From assembly GCA_020402865.1 (NCBI GenBank), contig JADBYT010000004.1:1-64000 (forward strand): a stretch of 64,000 nt of DNA. The letters are read 5' to 3'. A program made the position numbers and the translations under genes. The stretch comes from Bacteroidota bacterium (GTDB lineage: Bacteria; Bacteroidota; Bacteroidia; Palsa-965). A model generated the notes under the pieces. The model made no database searches, was not told the DNA's origin, and saw nothing but the letters and a program-made list of their open reading frames with translations. Shown here in pieces: positions 43,578-50,770 of the stretch. Within the stretch, counting starts at the first letter, position 1. Each line of letters starts with the position of its first letter.

Positions 43578-44975
43578 CTACTCCAATACCCAGCGGAAGC
43601 ATTTCACGGCACCGCTTTCCTCCGTCCATTTAACCAGATATACACCCGGCAAAAGCGGGGTATTAACCAGCAGTTTACCTCCGCTTACAGGAGCCGTGCA
43701 TACCAGCCGTCCGTCGGCCGCAAATATTTCGGCAAGTGTATATTCGGGGATATTTGTGGTATGAAGGACGGGAAAATCGGCATGGCCGGGGTTGGGATAG
43801 GCTATGATGTGCGGCTGCGGCAATTGCAACACATTTGTCCAGCCGGCCGCATCGGCACACAACAACAGGCATTGGTCGTCGAGTCCGGTATTGGTGTTTC
43901 CGGCGGTCAGGAAAAGATTGTTTACTGAAGGAATAATTTCGTAGAGAATAGAAATGCCTGTATCGCGTACAGTGCGCATCCAGAGCATGTTTCCGGCCGT
44001 ATCTGTGCGGGCCAGCACACCGCTTACCGGGCCCGAAAAACCGGAGTTGCTGTAGCCGCAGAGCAAATATCCGCCATATACTTCCAGCACCCCGAACGCC
44101 GCATCGCTGCCCGTGCCGCCAAACACCGAACGCCATTGCGAAACACCGTTCATGCCGATTTTTTCAAGCGAAAAGTCAAAAGACGAAGAGGATGCCGCCG
44201 TGTGTGTTTCGCCGCAAACAATAAAGGTTCCGTCGCTCAACAGTGTAAGGCTCTGGCTGCCGTTGTCGTGTGTGTCGCCAAACGTGTTTGACCAAGCAAC
44301 ATTATCGTTTTTGTCGAGGCGAATTACCAGCACGTCGTAATCGCCCGAAGAAGGATCGCGCGAGTCGGCCACGAGCAGAGAGCCGCTGTCGGGCAAAGCG
44401 CGTATGGCCTGGCCGTAGTCGTTGTCTGAGTTTCCAAGCCCGGTAAGATAAAGCTGATTTCCGGCGGCATCCGTACGCAGCAGCAGCACATCGTTTGTGC
44501 CGGCACCTGCGCTCATAAAACCAGTGGCCACAAAGTTTCCTGTGGCGGTTTGTGTAACCGCCTTTGCCGATTCATTTTGCGGCCCTCCGTACGTTTTTCG
44601 CCAAAGCAGTGAGCCGGTAGTATCAAACAGACAGAAAAAAGCATCCACGCCGTTTGTGGCTGTTTGCGTTTCGCCACATACCAGCAACTGGTTGTTTTGT
44701 GTAACCAGCAAAAACAGGCCGTAATCGCTCAGCGTATCGCCAAAATAAACCGTCCATACCGGCTGCCCGTTAGCATTCAGCTTATGCAAAGTGCCTTCCG
44801 TGTAGGGAGAACCATCTACCGCCGAAAACCCCGCCGCATATACCGAGCCGGAAGCAAGTTGTTTGACCGATCGGATGAAATCGGGCTTCTGGCCCTGACC
44901 CCATACCGTGTGGTAAGGCGAAACCTGGGCACGGGCACATACACATAGCAACAGGGCAAGTACAATTGCACGCAT
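43578..44975 (-). CDS. Delta-60-like beta-propeller T9SS type A protein
   Basis: 465 residues. Signal peptide MRAIVLALLLCVCARAQ, then about seven ~50-residue repeats with the pattern GxxxxxTxxGxxxAxGxT...D..L.K.D..G...W...FG (e.g. FCLFDTTGSLLWRKTYGG), as in delta-60/WD40-like propellers. The sorting domain starts at ~385 (IAYPNPGHADFPVL) and ends GVYLVKWTEESG. Secreted; ligand unknown. A TAACTTTG box on the minus strand (44987-44980) ends 4 nt before the ATG, and the gene is divergent from the GT39 gene. Confidence 0.88.
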   Translation of the reverse strand: MRAIVLALLLCVCARAQVSPYHTVWGQGQKPDFIRSVKQLASGSVYAAGFSAVDGSPYTEGTLHKLNANGQPVWTVYFGDTLSDYGLFLLVTQNNQLLVCGETQTATNGVDAFFCLFDTTGSLLWRKTYGGPQNESAKAVTQTATGNFVATGFMSAGAGTNDVLLLRTDAAGNQLYLTGLGNSDNDYGQAIRALPDSGSLLVADSRDPSSGDYDVLVIRLDKNDNVAWSNTFGDTHDNGSQSLTLLSDGTFIVCGETHTAASSSSFDFSLEKIGMNGVSQWRSVFGGTGSDAAFGVLEVYGGYLLCGYSNSGFSGPVSGVLARTDTAGNMLWMRTVRDTGISILYEIIPSVNNLFLTAGNTNTGLDDQCLLLCADAAGWTNVLQLPQPHIIAYPNPGHADFPVLHTTNIPEYTLAEIFAADGRLVCTAPVSGGKLLVNTPLLPGVYLVKWTEESGAVKCFRWVLE

Positions 44976-45031
44976 GTTTCAAAGTTAACACATCAGAACC
45001 ATTATCTTGGCCCCCAGAAAAACAACGTAAC

Positions 45032-46564
45032 GTGTTCAGTCATTTTTTACCTCAGGATGTAGTATTGCTATGCTGCTCGGCGGCGCTGCTGGTGCTGGCG
45101 GTGCTGCTTTTTCTGCATAAACGCATGGCTGCTGCGATATTGTTACTAACCGCTGCGGCGTTTCTGCTGCGCCTTACCTTTTGTCTTACCGATCCGTTTG
45201 TGTACGACTGGGATGAACAGTTTCATGCGCTGGTGGCCCGCAATATGACAGTGCATCCGTTTACGCCCATGCTTTATCCCGAGCCGCTAATTCCTTTTGA
45301 AATTCACCAGTGGGACCGCAATCACATCTGGCTGCATAAACAGCCGTTGTTTTTGTGGCTCATTGCGCTGTCGGTAAAAATTGGCGGGTTTACGCCGCTG
45401 GCGGTAAAGATGCCGTCGCTGTTGCTTTCCACGGCCATGGTGCCGGCAGTATATCGTATTGGCAAACTCATTTACACGCAGGCCACGGGCTTTTTTGCAG
45501 CACTGATTGTGGCAACCGGCTTTGTGTTTGTAGATGTAATTACCGGAATTATCAATACCGATCACAACGATGTGATTTTTTCGGCCTTTGTACTATTTGG
45601 CATCTGGGCATTTGTAGAGTATGCGGCAGGAAAACGCAAACGCATGCGCACATGGATAGCTGTGTTTGCGGCTTGTGCGGTGCTTACCAAATGGCTGCCC
45701 GGGCTGCTGGTATTTGGTGGCTGGGGTTTGTGGATTTTGCTTAATCCCGAAGAACGCCGCAGCAGGCAGGCATGGATTGATATTGGTTTTTCTGTATTAC
45801 TGGCGGCACTGCTTATCCTTCCCTGGCAAATTTATATTCACTATTCATTTCCGGAAGAAAGTGCCTATGAACTGCGTTTTTCAGCACTGCACTTCACCAT
45901 TCCCATAGAAGGGCATGAGGGGCCGTGGAATTATCACCTGCTTCAGTTGCGCTACAATTTTGGCGATTTGTTTTCGGTGTTGTTTGCGGCTGGCTGGCTG
46001 GTATGGCTTATTGTAGCAAAACAACGCAGTGTAGCACTCTCGCTTTTTGCCATGCTGGTGGTAATGTTTGTTTTTTATACACTGGCCGCCACAAAAATGC
46101 CATTGTTTACACTTCCTGTATATCCTCTGCTTATCATGGCTGGGGCGGTACTTATTGATTTACTGTTGCGCAGGCTGCTCAACCATAATGTACGTAGTTA
46201 TCTTGTTGCTCTTCCCCTTATTTTGCTGAGTACCTGGGGCGTTCTTCGTCTTTCTCGTCTCGAAGCACGGCATACCGCGTTGGCCTATATGCATTTTAAC
46301 CGCGCTGAGCGCCTGCACGACCGGGAGCAGAGTTACAGGTTGCAAAAAGAGCTTGGAAACGGGAAATGGGTAGTTTTTGGATTGGAAACCGCTCCTGCCT
46401 TTTATTTCTACACGGGTATTCCGGCCTACAAGCTTAAGCCGGAATATGCGCAGCTAAAAGAAATACAGCAGAAAGGCTGGAAAGTGGCCGTGTACGACAG
46501 GCAGGTAAAAGACACTTTGCCCGAAGGGGTGTACCGTATCAAAAGGCGGTTTCTGGAGGAGTAA
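45032..46564 (+). CDS. GT39/ArnT-like membrane glycosyltransferase
   Basis: 510 residues from a GTG at 45032; the frame is open back to a TTG at 44966, but that would overlap the divergent gene and its promoter, and the next ATG is inside the first helices. About eleven hydrophobic segments. After the second comes the GT-C acidic motif YDWDEQFHALVARNM, then the extracytoplasmic loop with WLHKQPLFLWLIALSVK, matching ArnT/PMT-type transferases that move sugars from polyprenyl phosphate donors to lipid or protein. A short C-terminal soluble domain (~430-510) follows. Acceptor unknown. Confidence 0.8.
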   Translation: MFSHFLPQDVVLLCCSAALLVLAVLLFLHKRMAAAILLLTAAAFLLRLTFCLTDPFVYDWDEQFHALVARNMTVHPFTPMLYPEPLIPFEIHQWDRNHIWLHKQPLFLWLIALSVKIGGFTPLAVKMPSLLLSTAMVPAVYRIGKLIYTQATGFFAALIVATGFVFVDVITGIINTDHNDVIFSAFVLFGIWAFVEYAAGKRKRMRTWIAVFAACAVLTKWLPGLLVFGGWGLWILLNPEERRSRQAWIDIGFSVLLAALLILPWQIYIHYSFPEESAYELRFSALHFTIPIEGHEGPWNYHLLQLRYNFGDLFSVLFAAGWLVWLIVAKQRSVALSLFAMLVVMFVFYTLAATKMPLFTLPVYPLLIMAGAVLIDLLLRRLLNHNVRSYLVALPLILLSTWGVLRLSRLEARHTALAYMHFNRAERLHDREQSYRLQKELGNGKWVVFGLETAPAFYFYTGIPAYKLKPEYAQLKEIQQKGWKVAVYDRQVKDTLPEGVYRIKRRFLEE

Positions 46565-46569
46565 TCTGG

Positions 46570-47328
46570 TTATTTTGTGACACCAGGAGAAGGCTTTGTA
46601 AAATCAATTTTACGGCGCTTCAGCGATTTCAAAACCTGTTCACTTGTATAAGCAGAATCAATAAACAGCGAATAAATAAGCTGATGATGTTGTTTGTTGG
46701 TGAATGCCATTAAATCGGGGTAAACAGAATCAATTTGATAGCCGTAAGAAATTTCGTCCCCATTGTAATTCTGCCCGATTTGTTCGCCAGACCTTAGCGG
46801 AGCTGTTTTTGATACGCTGGCTTCAGGTGTTTTTGGTTTAGATTTACTTTCCACCGAATCCTTTTCCGGAATAACCGGCACTTGTCCCGGCTTTTCCTCT
46901 TTCACAGAATCGGTTTTTCCTTCCGGCGCATTCAGCATTTCATCGGGAATAAGTGGCGGATGATCTTCGCGTGTTATTTGCACCGCCGTAAGCGCAAAGG
47001 CAATGGCCGAAACGGCAGCCAGCGTGGCCACCGGAATCCACCAGAATTTTTTCAGCCACAATTTCCATTTCGGAATGGCGTTGCGTGTGGGTGTGTAGGC
47101 AGCCAGTGCGGTGGCGCCAACGCCCGCGCCAATTTCGGCCAGCATTTGTTTGAATGCGGCGCGGCCTTCGTCGTGCATTACTTCCTGCGCATTGGTAAGC
47201 CATTCGGCCTCTTCCAGCAGCCCGGGCTCTGAGGCAAGGCGGGCTTCAAACGCGGCAAGTTCGTCGGCGGCGAGTTCGCCCCGGAGCCAGCGTTCAAGCT
47301 GTTCGTATGTGGCTTCGTTCAACGGCAT
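46570..47328 (-). CDS. Single-pass membrane anti-sigma-like protein
   Basis: 252 residues from the ATG at 47328, which overlaps the sigma gene stop by one base (TAATG); a longer frame exists but runs into the sigma gene. N-terminal ~80 residues are acidic-helical (LERWLRGELAADELAAFEARL), the arrangement of FecR/RskA-type anti-sigma N-termini, without a zinc HxxxCxxC motif. One membrane helix lies at ~107-127 (WWIPVATLAAVSAIAFAL), then a Pro/Lys/Asp-rich periplasmic region of ~120 residues. The overlap implies translational coupling to the sigma factor that it probably holds inactive. Confidence 0.78.
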   Translation of the reverse strand: MPLNEATYEQLERWLRGELAADELAAFEARLASEPGLLEEAEWLTNAQEVMHDEGRAAFKQMLAEIGAGVGATALAAYTPTRNAIPKWKLWLKKFWWIPVATLAAVSAIAFALTAVQITREDHPPLIPDEMLNAPEGKTDSVKEEKPGQVPVIPEKDSVESKSKPKTPEASVSKTAPLRSGEQIGQNYNGDEISYGYQIDSVYPDLMAFTNKQHHQLIYSLFIDSAYTSEQVLKSLKRRKIDFTKPSPGVTK

Positions 47329-47882
47329 TACACGTGCGAGATTGATTGAAAGCCCTGCCGCAAACGCTGCAGGCATTTATACTTCTGGTTCTTGGCCGAG
47401 TCGGCACCGGAGTAATTCATTTCGGCCGCAATTTCCTCCATCGTTTTGCGGAAGTAATAGTACAGCAACAGCAGCTTGCGGCAGGGCCCGCCCATGCGGT
47501 TGAGCGCGTCTTTGAGCTGTCGGTGCGCATCGGTGCGGTGCTCGTTTTCGTTGGGCAGTGTTACCGGCTCTACAGGCTCAAAATCGGTAATGCTTACCAT
47601 GCGGCCACGGCGTTCAAGCTGTTTCAGCCAGCGGTTGCGGCACACCGCATACAGCCAGGTTTTGAGCGATGAACGCTGTTCGAATTTTCCGGCACGCAAT
47701 TGCTCATACAAAATCACCAGCGCATCCTGAAACACGTCGTGCGCATCTTCTTCACGGCCATTGTTGTGAAGCACAAAATACCGCACCATGGCAAAATACG
47801 CGACATGCGCCTGCCTGAAAGCCTTGCTCTCGCCGGCGTGTATGCCGGCCAGCAATGCTGCATCTGTTGCGTATTCAATCAT
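47328..47882 (-). CDS. ECF-type RNA polymerase sigma factor
   Basis: 184 residues. Region 2 (~22-90) contains the ECF pattern EEDAHDVFQDALVILYEQL and LKTWLYAVCRNRWLKQLERRG; region 4 (~125-180) contains LPE-like helices ending MEEIAAEMNYSGADSAKNQKYKCLQ (given as a location, residues ~150-174) that recognise the -35 element. It is translationally coupled to the membrane anti-sigma-like gene downstream, so it probably responds to an envelope signal. Target promoters cannot be told from this window. Confidence 0.9.
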   Translation of the reverse strand: MIEYATDAALLAGIHAGESKAFRQAHVAYFAMVRYFVLHNNGREEDAHDVFQDALVILYEQLRAGKFEQRSSLKTWLYAVCRNRWLKQLERRGRMVSITDFEPVEPVTLPNENEHRTDAHRQLKDALNRMGGPCRKLLLLYYYFRKTMEEIAAEMNYSGADSAKNQKYKCLQRLRQGFQSISHV

Positions 47883-48064
47883 TGTTGCCTGTTAATTACC
47901 TGAAGCGGGGAAAGGTAACCTCCACTACAAAGAAAAAGCGAAAATTCTTTCAATGGCGTTTTGTGGATGATAGCGGGATTAAATGTGCGTGGTTATTACA
48001 CAAAAGGACTTTTTGTGTGATGTGCGGATTGTTTTGTGATGATTTGGAAGAGTGATGCGTGAAT
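47883..48064. other. Intergenic region upstream of the sigma factor
   Basis: 182 bp holding the sigma-factor promoter region on the minus strand; no convincing -33/-7 pair and no ORF seen. The tandem repeat begins at 48065. Confidence 0.4.
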
Positions 48065-48307
48065 GCGGATTATTAAAAAATGATCCGCATTGGCAAGCCT
48101 GAAGTCAGAAAGCAAAAGCGGCGCGCTATCGCGCACCGTTTTATTTTCCCTTAGGCGAACGCTCAACCAAGCATGGTTTTCGCCAGCGGATTATTAAAAA
48201 ATGATCCGCATAGGGCAAGCCTGAAGTCAACAAACAAAAGCGAGTCGCTGTCGCGCCTCGTTTTATTTTCCCTTGGGCGAACCCTCAAACAGGCTTGGTG
48301 CTCGCCC
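48065..48307. repeat. Two tandem copies of a 121-bp structured repeat
   Basis: Copy 1 starts at 48065 and copy 2 at 48186. Each contains, in order: a GCGGAT...ATCCGC hairpin (48065-48088; 48186-48209), the block CAAGCCTGAAGTCA, a 20-nt hairpin flanked by CAAAAG and TTTTATTTTCCCTT (stems CGGCGCGC/GCGCACCG in copy 1, CGAGTCGC/GCGCCTCG in copy 2), and a GGCGA...TCGCC hairpin with a 21-nt loop. The stems differ between copies with at least one compensatory base-pair change (A-T to G-C), so structure seems conserved over sequence. No coding capacity. Confidence 0.8.
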
Positions 48308-48351
48308 AAGGGAAAATAAAAAACGCCACTACCGTGGCGTTCTTTTGTTTG
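48231..48351. repeat. Inverted repeat with 50-nt arms, each arm holding a 20-nt hairpin
   Basis: Left arm 48231-48280: CAAACAAAAG, then a 20-nt hairpin, then TTTTATTTTCCCTTGGGCGA. Right arm 48302-48351: TCGCCCAAGGGAAAATAAAA, then a 20-nt hairpin (AACGCCAC/GTGGCGTT), then CTTTTGTTTG. Outer 10 bp and inner 20 bp pair perfectly; only the two middle hairpins differ. Loop 21 nt. The first copy of the tandem repeat has the left half but a truncated right half. Could be a REP- or MITE-like element or a multi-branched RNA. Confidence 0.75.
48322..48341 (-). terminator. Terminator of tRNA-Cys (part of the inverted repeat)
   Basis: AACGCCAC (48322-48329) pairs with GTGGCGTT (48334-48341); on the minus strand a T-rich tract follows. 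It begins 16 bp after the tRNA 3' end. Confidence 0.7.
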
Positions 48352-48356
48352 TATTG

Positions 48357-48427
48357 AGGTCCCGAGCGGATTCGAACCGCTGTAGCAGCTTTTGCAGAGC
48401 TGAGCCTAGCCTCTCGGCCACAGGACC
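48357..48427 (-). tRNA. tRNA-Cys (anticodon GCA)
   Basis: Read on the minus strand: acceptor GGTCCTG pairs with CGGGACC (one G-T), D-arm GGCCGAGAGGC, anticodon stem CAGCT/AGCTG around CTGCAAA (anticodon GCA), T-arm GCGGTTCGAATCCGC. The discriminator is U73, as expected for Cys. The CCA end is not encoded. It has a consensus promoter upstream (48468-48495) and a hairpin terminator downstream. Confidence 0.95.
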
Positions 48428-48434
48428 TTTCGGT

Positions 48435-48460
48435 TGAAAAACAACAATTGTTGTTTTTCA
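48435..48460. other. Perfect 26-bp palindrome between tRNA-Cys and its promoter
   Basis: Two 13-nt halves, TGAAAAACAACAA and TTGTTGTTTTTCA, meet without spacer. It lies in the tRNA 5' leader and downstream of folB on the same strand, so it may be a folB terminator, a processing hairpin or a protein-binding site. Confidence 0.6.
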
Positions 48461-48467
48461 GGGACGA

Positions 48468-48495
48468 CAAAGGTAAGCATTTCGGTGAAAAACAA
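48468..48495 (-). promoter_or_regulatory. Consensus promoter of tRNA-Cys (TTG-N17-TACCTTTG)
   Basis: On the minus strand TTG (48495-48493, inside TTTTG) and TACCTTTG (48475-48468) are 17 nt apart; the tRNA starts 40 nt after the -7 box. Confidence 0.7.
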
Positions 48496-48509
48496 AAGAA
48501 GCTGCAAAA

Positions 48510-48860
48510 TTAACCTTGCACCAGCACCGAAACCTGATCAACAGGGCCGTTCATGGGCGGCACAATTTTTACTACTTCCACCTCAAAGCTGTTTACGGCC
48601 GGATAGCGGTTGCGGAGCTGCGTGACTATGCGGTGCGCCACATGCTCAATGAGTTTTGAGCGTATGGCCATTTCCTGTTTCACCAGGTCAAATACCACGC
48701 AGTAATCCACTGTATCATCAAGCTCATCGCTTTTTACCGAAGGCGTAAAGTCCACATCAATGCGCACGTTTACCACGTAATCGCCGCCAATAATGCCTTC
48801 TTCCGGCAAACAGCCATGATTGGCGCGCACCCTGATGCCATCAACACGGATAATGCCCAT
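48510..48860 (-). CDS. folB: Dihydroneopterin aldolase
   Basis: 116 residues, normal size. Family motifs: NHGCLPEEG near the N-terminus with the catalytic Glu (20/21), SDELDDTVDYCVVFDLV, IEHVAHRI, and the catalytic-Lys strand VEVVKIVPPM near the C-terminus. FolB cleaves dihydroneopterin to 6-hydroxymethyl-dihydropterin and glycolaldehyde in folate synthesis. The ATG follows the gltX stop by 3 nt, so the two are co-transcribed. No other folate gene is near. Confidence 0.93.
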   Translation of the reverse strand: MGIIRVDGIRVRANHGCLPEEGIIGGDYVVNVRIDVDFTPSVKSDELDDTVDYCVVFDLVKQEMAIRSKLIEHVAHRIVTQLRNRYPAVNSFEVEVVKIVPPMNGPVDQVSVLVQG

Positions 48861-48863
48861 GGT

Positions 48864-50417
48864 TTACTTGCCAATGGTGTTTACCGCATTGTGCAAACGG
48901 CGCACAATGGTTTCCTTGCCCAGCAACTCAACCAGTTCAAACAACACCGGCCCGCCGCCCAGTCCGCTTATGCACACGCGGAAAAGCTGCATTACCTGAC
49001 CGGGATTAATGCCGGCGGCTTCTGCTGTGGCTTTGAAGCAGGCTTCTGTGGAAGCGGCAGTCCATTCGCCAAGGCCGCTAAATGCTTCTGCCAGCGATTT
49101 CATAAACGCGGCGTTTTGTTCGTTCCAGCGCTTGGCAATCACGCCCTCGTCGTACGTTGCAGGATCGTTGAAGAAATAGCCGCTCTGGTCGCGGAGCTCG
49201 TAGCTGAACTGCACTTTTTCTTTCAGCAAACGGCAAATGGCTTCTGCAAACGCGGGTGTGGTTTCAATGCCGTTTTCGTTCAGCATAGGCAGCAGTTCGG
49301 CAGCCAGCTCGGCATCGGTGCGTTTGCGCAGGTACTGCTGGTTGAACCACTTTGTTTTCTCGGCATCAAACTTGGCGCCCGACTTGCTCACGCGCTCCAG
49401 CGAAAAGGCTTCGATAAGTTCTTCTTTGGTGAAAAGCTCCTGATTGGAACTTCCGTGCCAGCCCAGCAGCGCCAGCATGTTGATAAAGGCCTCGGGATAA
49501 TAGCCCTTTTCGCGGTAGCCTGTAAACTTCTCGGGCTGTCCGGTTTTCACATCCAGCAGTTCGCCGGTGAGCGGAAACACGGGAAAACCAAGACGGTCGC
49601 CATCGCGCTTGCTGAGTTTTCCGTTGCCGTCGGGGCGCAGAATAAGCGGTAAATGCGCAAACTGCGGCATTACGTCTTCCCAGCCGAGGAAACGGTACAG
49701 CAGCACGTGCAGAGGTGCCGAGGGCAGCCACTCTTCGCCACGTATTACATGCGATATCTTCATCGAGTAATCGTCCACAATATTCGCCAGGTGATACGTA
49801 GGCATGCCGTCGCTTTTGAACAGCACCTTATCATCAAGCTGCGAACTATGCACTACTACCCAGCCGCGGATAATATCGTGGAAACGGATTTCCTCGTTGC
49901 GCGGAATTTTGGTGCGTATTACGTAATGCTCGCCGGCCGCAATGCGCGCCTTTACGTCGTCTTCCGAAAGGGTAAGCGAGTTTTTGAGGTTTTGCCGCGT
50001 AAGCGCATTGTAGGCAAAAGCCTTGCCCATAGTTTCGTAGCGTTTGCGCTGCTCGTCGAGCTCTTCTTTGGTGTCAAACGCATAGTAGGCATGGCCGCTT
50101 TCGATCAGCTGATCGGCGTATTTTGCATACACGCCGGCGTTTTTGCGGTCGCTCTGGCGGTAGGGCGCACACTCGCCATCGCCGAAACCAATGCCTTCGT
50201 TGGGCTCAATGCCGCACCATTTCAGGGCATTGATAATGTATTCTTCGGCACCGGGAACGAGACGTTCCTGGTCGGTATCTTCTACGCGGAGAATGAAATC
50301 GCCGCCGTGTTTTTTGGCAAAAAGATAATTGTACAATGCAGTGCGCACACCGCCCATGTGCAGCGGGCCTGTGGGACTGGGAGCAAAACGTACGCGAACG
50401 CGACGGGTGTTATCCAT
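48864..50417 (-). CDS. gltX: Glutamyl-tRNA synthetase
   Basis: 517 residues from the ATG at 50417 (the open frame extends 27 codons further up, without conservation). Class I synthetase: RFAPSPTGPLHMGGVRTALY carries the HIGH-like motif, LRVEDTDQERL the glutamate/tRNA site and GNGKLSKRDGDRLG the KMSKS-like loop; the C-terminal helical anticodon-binding domain is complete. It charges tRNA-Glu, and probably tRNA-Gln for later amidation. The KLSKRDGDRLGFPVF variant is typical of Bacteroidetes GluRS. Co-transcribed with folB. Confidence 0.97.
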   Translation of the reverse strand: MDNTRRVRVRFAPSPTGPLHMGGVRTALYNYLFAKKHGGDFILRVEDTDQERLVPGAEEYIINALKWCGIEPNEGIGFGDGECAPYRQSDRKNAGVYAKYADQLIESGHAYYAFDTKEELDEQRKRYETMGKAFAYNALTRQNLKNSLTLSEDDVKARIAAGEHYVIRTKIPRNEEIRFHDIIRGWVVVHSSQLDDKVLFKSDGMPTYHLANIVDDYSMKISHVIRGEEWLPSAPLHVLLYRFLGWEDVMPQFAHLPLILRPDGNGKLSKRDGDRLGFPVFPLTGELLDVKTGQPEKFTGYREKGYYPEAFINMLALLGWHGSSNQELFTKEELIEAFSLERVSKSGAKFDAEKTKWFNQQYLRKRTDAELAAELLPMLNENGIETTPAFAEAICRLLKEKVQFSYELRDQSGYFFNDPATYDEGVIAKRWNEQNAAFMKSLAEAFSGLGEWTAASTEACFKATAEAAGINPGQVMQLFRVCISGLGGGPVLFELVELLGKETIVRRLHNAVNTIGK

Positions 50418-50770
50418 AATTCGTAAATCTGTAAATGAGGGCACAAAGATAGCGGTAAACAGGCGTTTGCCTGCCACCGGCAGCGTCTTCCGTGTCAAAA
50501 TCTTTCGTTTTGCACCGCCATGCGGTCTTTAATTAGCAGAAGGGTTTGTTTAGAGCAGATTTAACAGTAACCTGATTGTACCATTTAGATCCGGAGAAGA
50601 TAAATTTTAATGAGAACAAACCTCATTCGAAAACAGGCGAAAGTCTTTAAAAATAAGGGTTTTATCCTGTTTTCGTTTTTTCGGATCAGCAGAGGCAGGA
50701 CCAAAAAGAATTATTCACTTTTGTTTTCAGGCTGTTCTTATTACTTTGGTTTTATTCCAAAACTCAGTCA
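50418..50770. other. Divergent intergenic region with an orphan terminator-like hairpin
   Basis: 353 bp. It contains the promoter of the T9SS gene (50720-50748) and, before it, a hairpin CGAAAACAGG (50628-50637) / CCTGTTTTCG (50666-50675) followed by TTTTTT on the plus strand. No plus-strand gene precedes it, so it may end an unannotated small RNA starting after ~50540. No ORF seen. Confidence 0.45.
50720..50748 (+). promoter_or_regulatory. Promoter of the T9SS protein gene (TTTG-N17-TTACTTTG)
   Basis: TTTG at 50720-50723, 17-nt spacer, TTACTTTG at 50741-50748 (one mismatch to TAnnTTTG), 22 nt before the ATG at 50771. Confidence 0.55.

Noticed and set aside
49653-50426. 257-codon plus-strand ORF opposite gltX (also 48816-49652, 278 codons)
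   Set aside because: Both are antisense frames of a conserved gene in GC-rich codons and show no protein family likeness.
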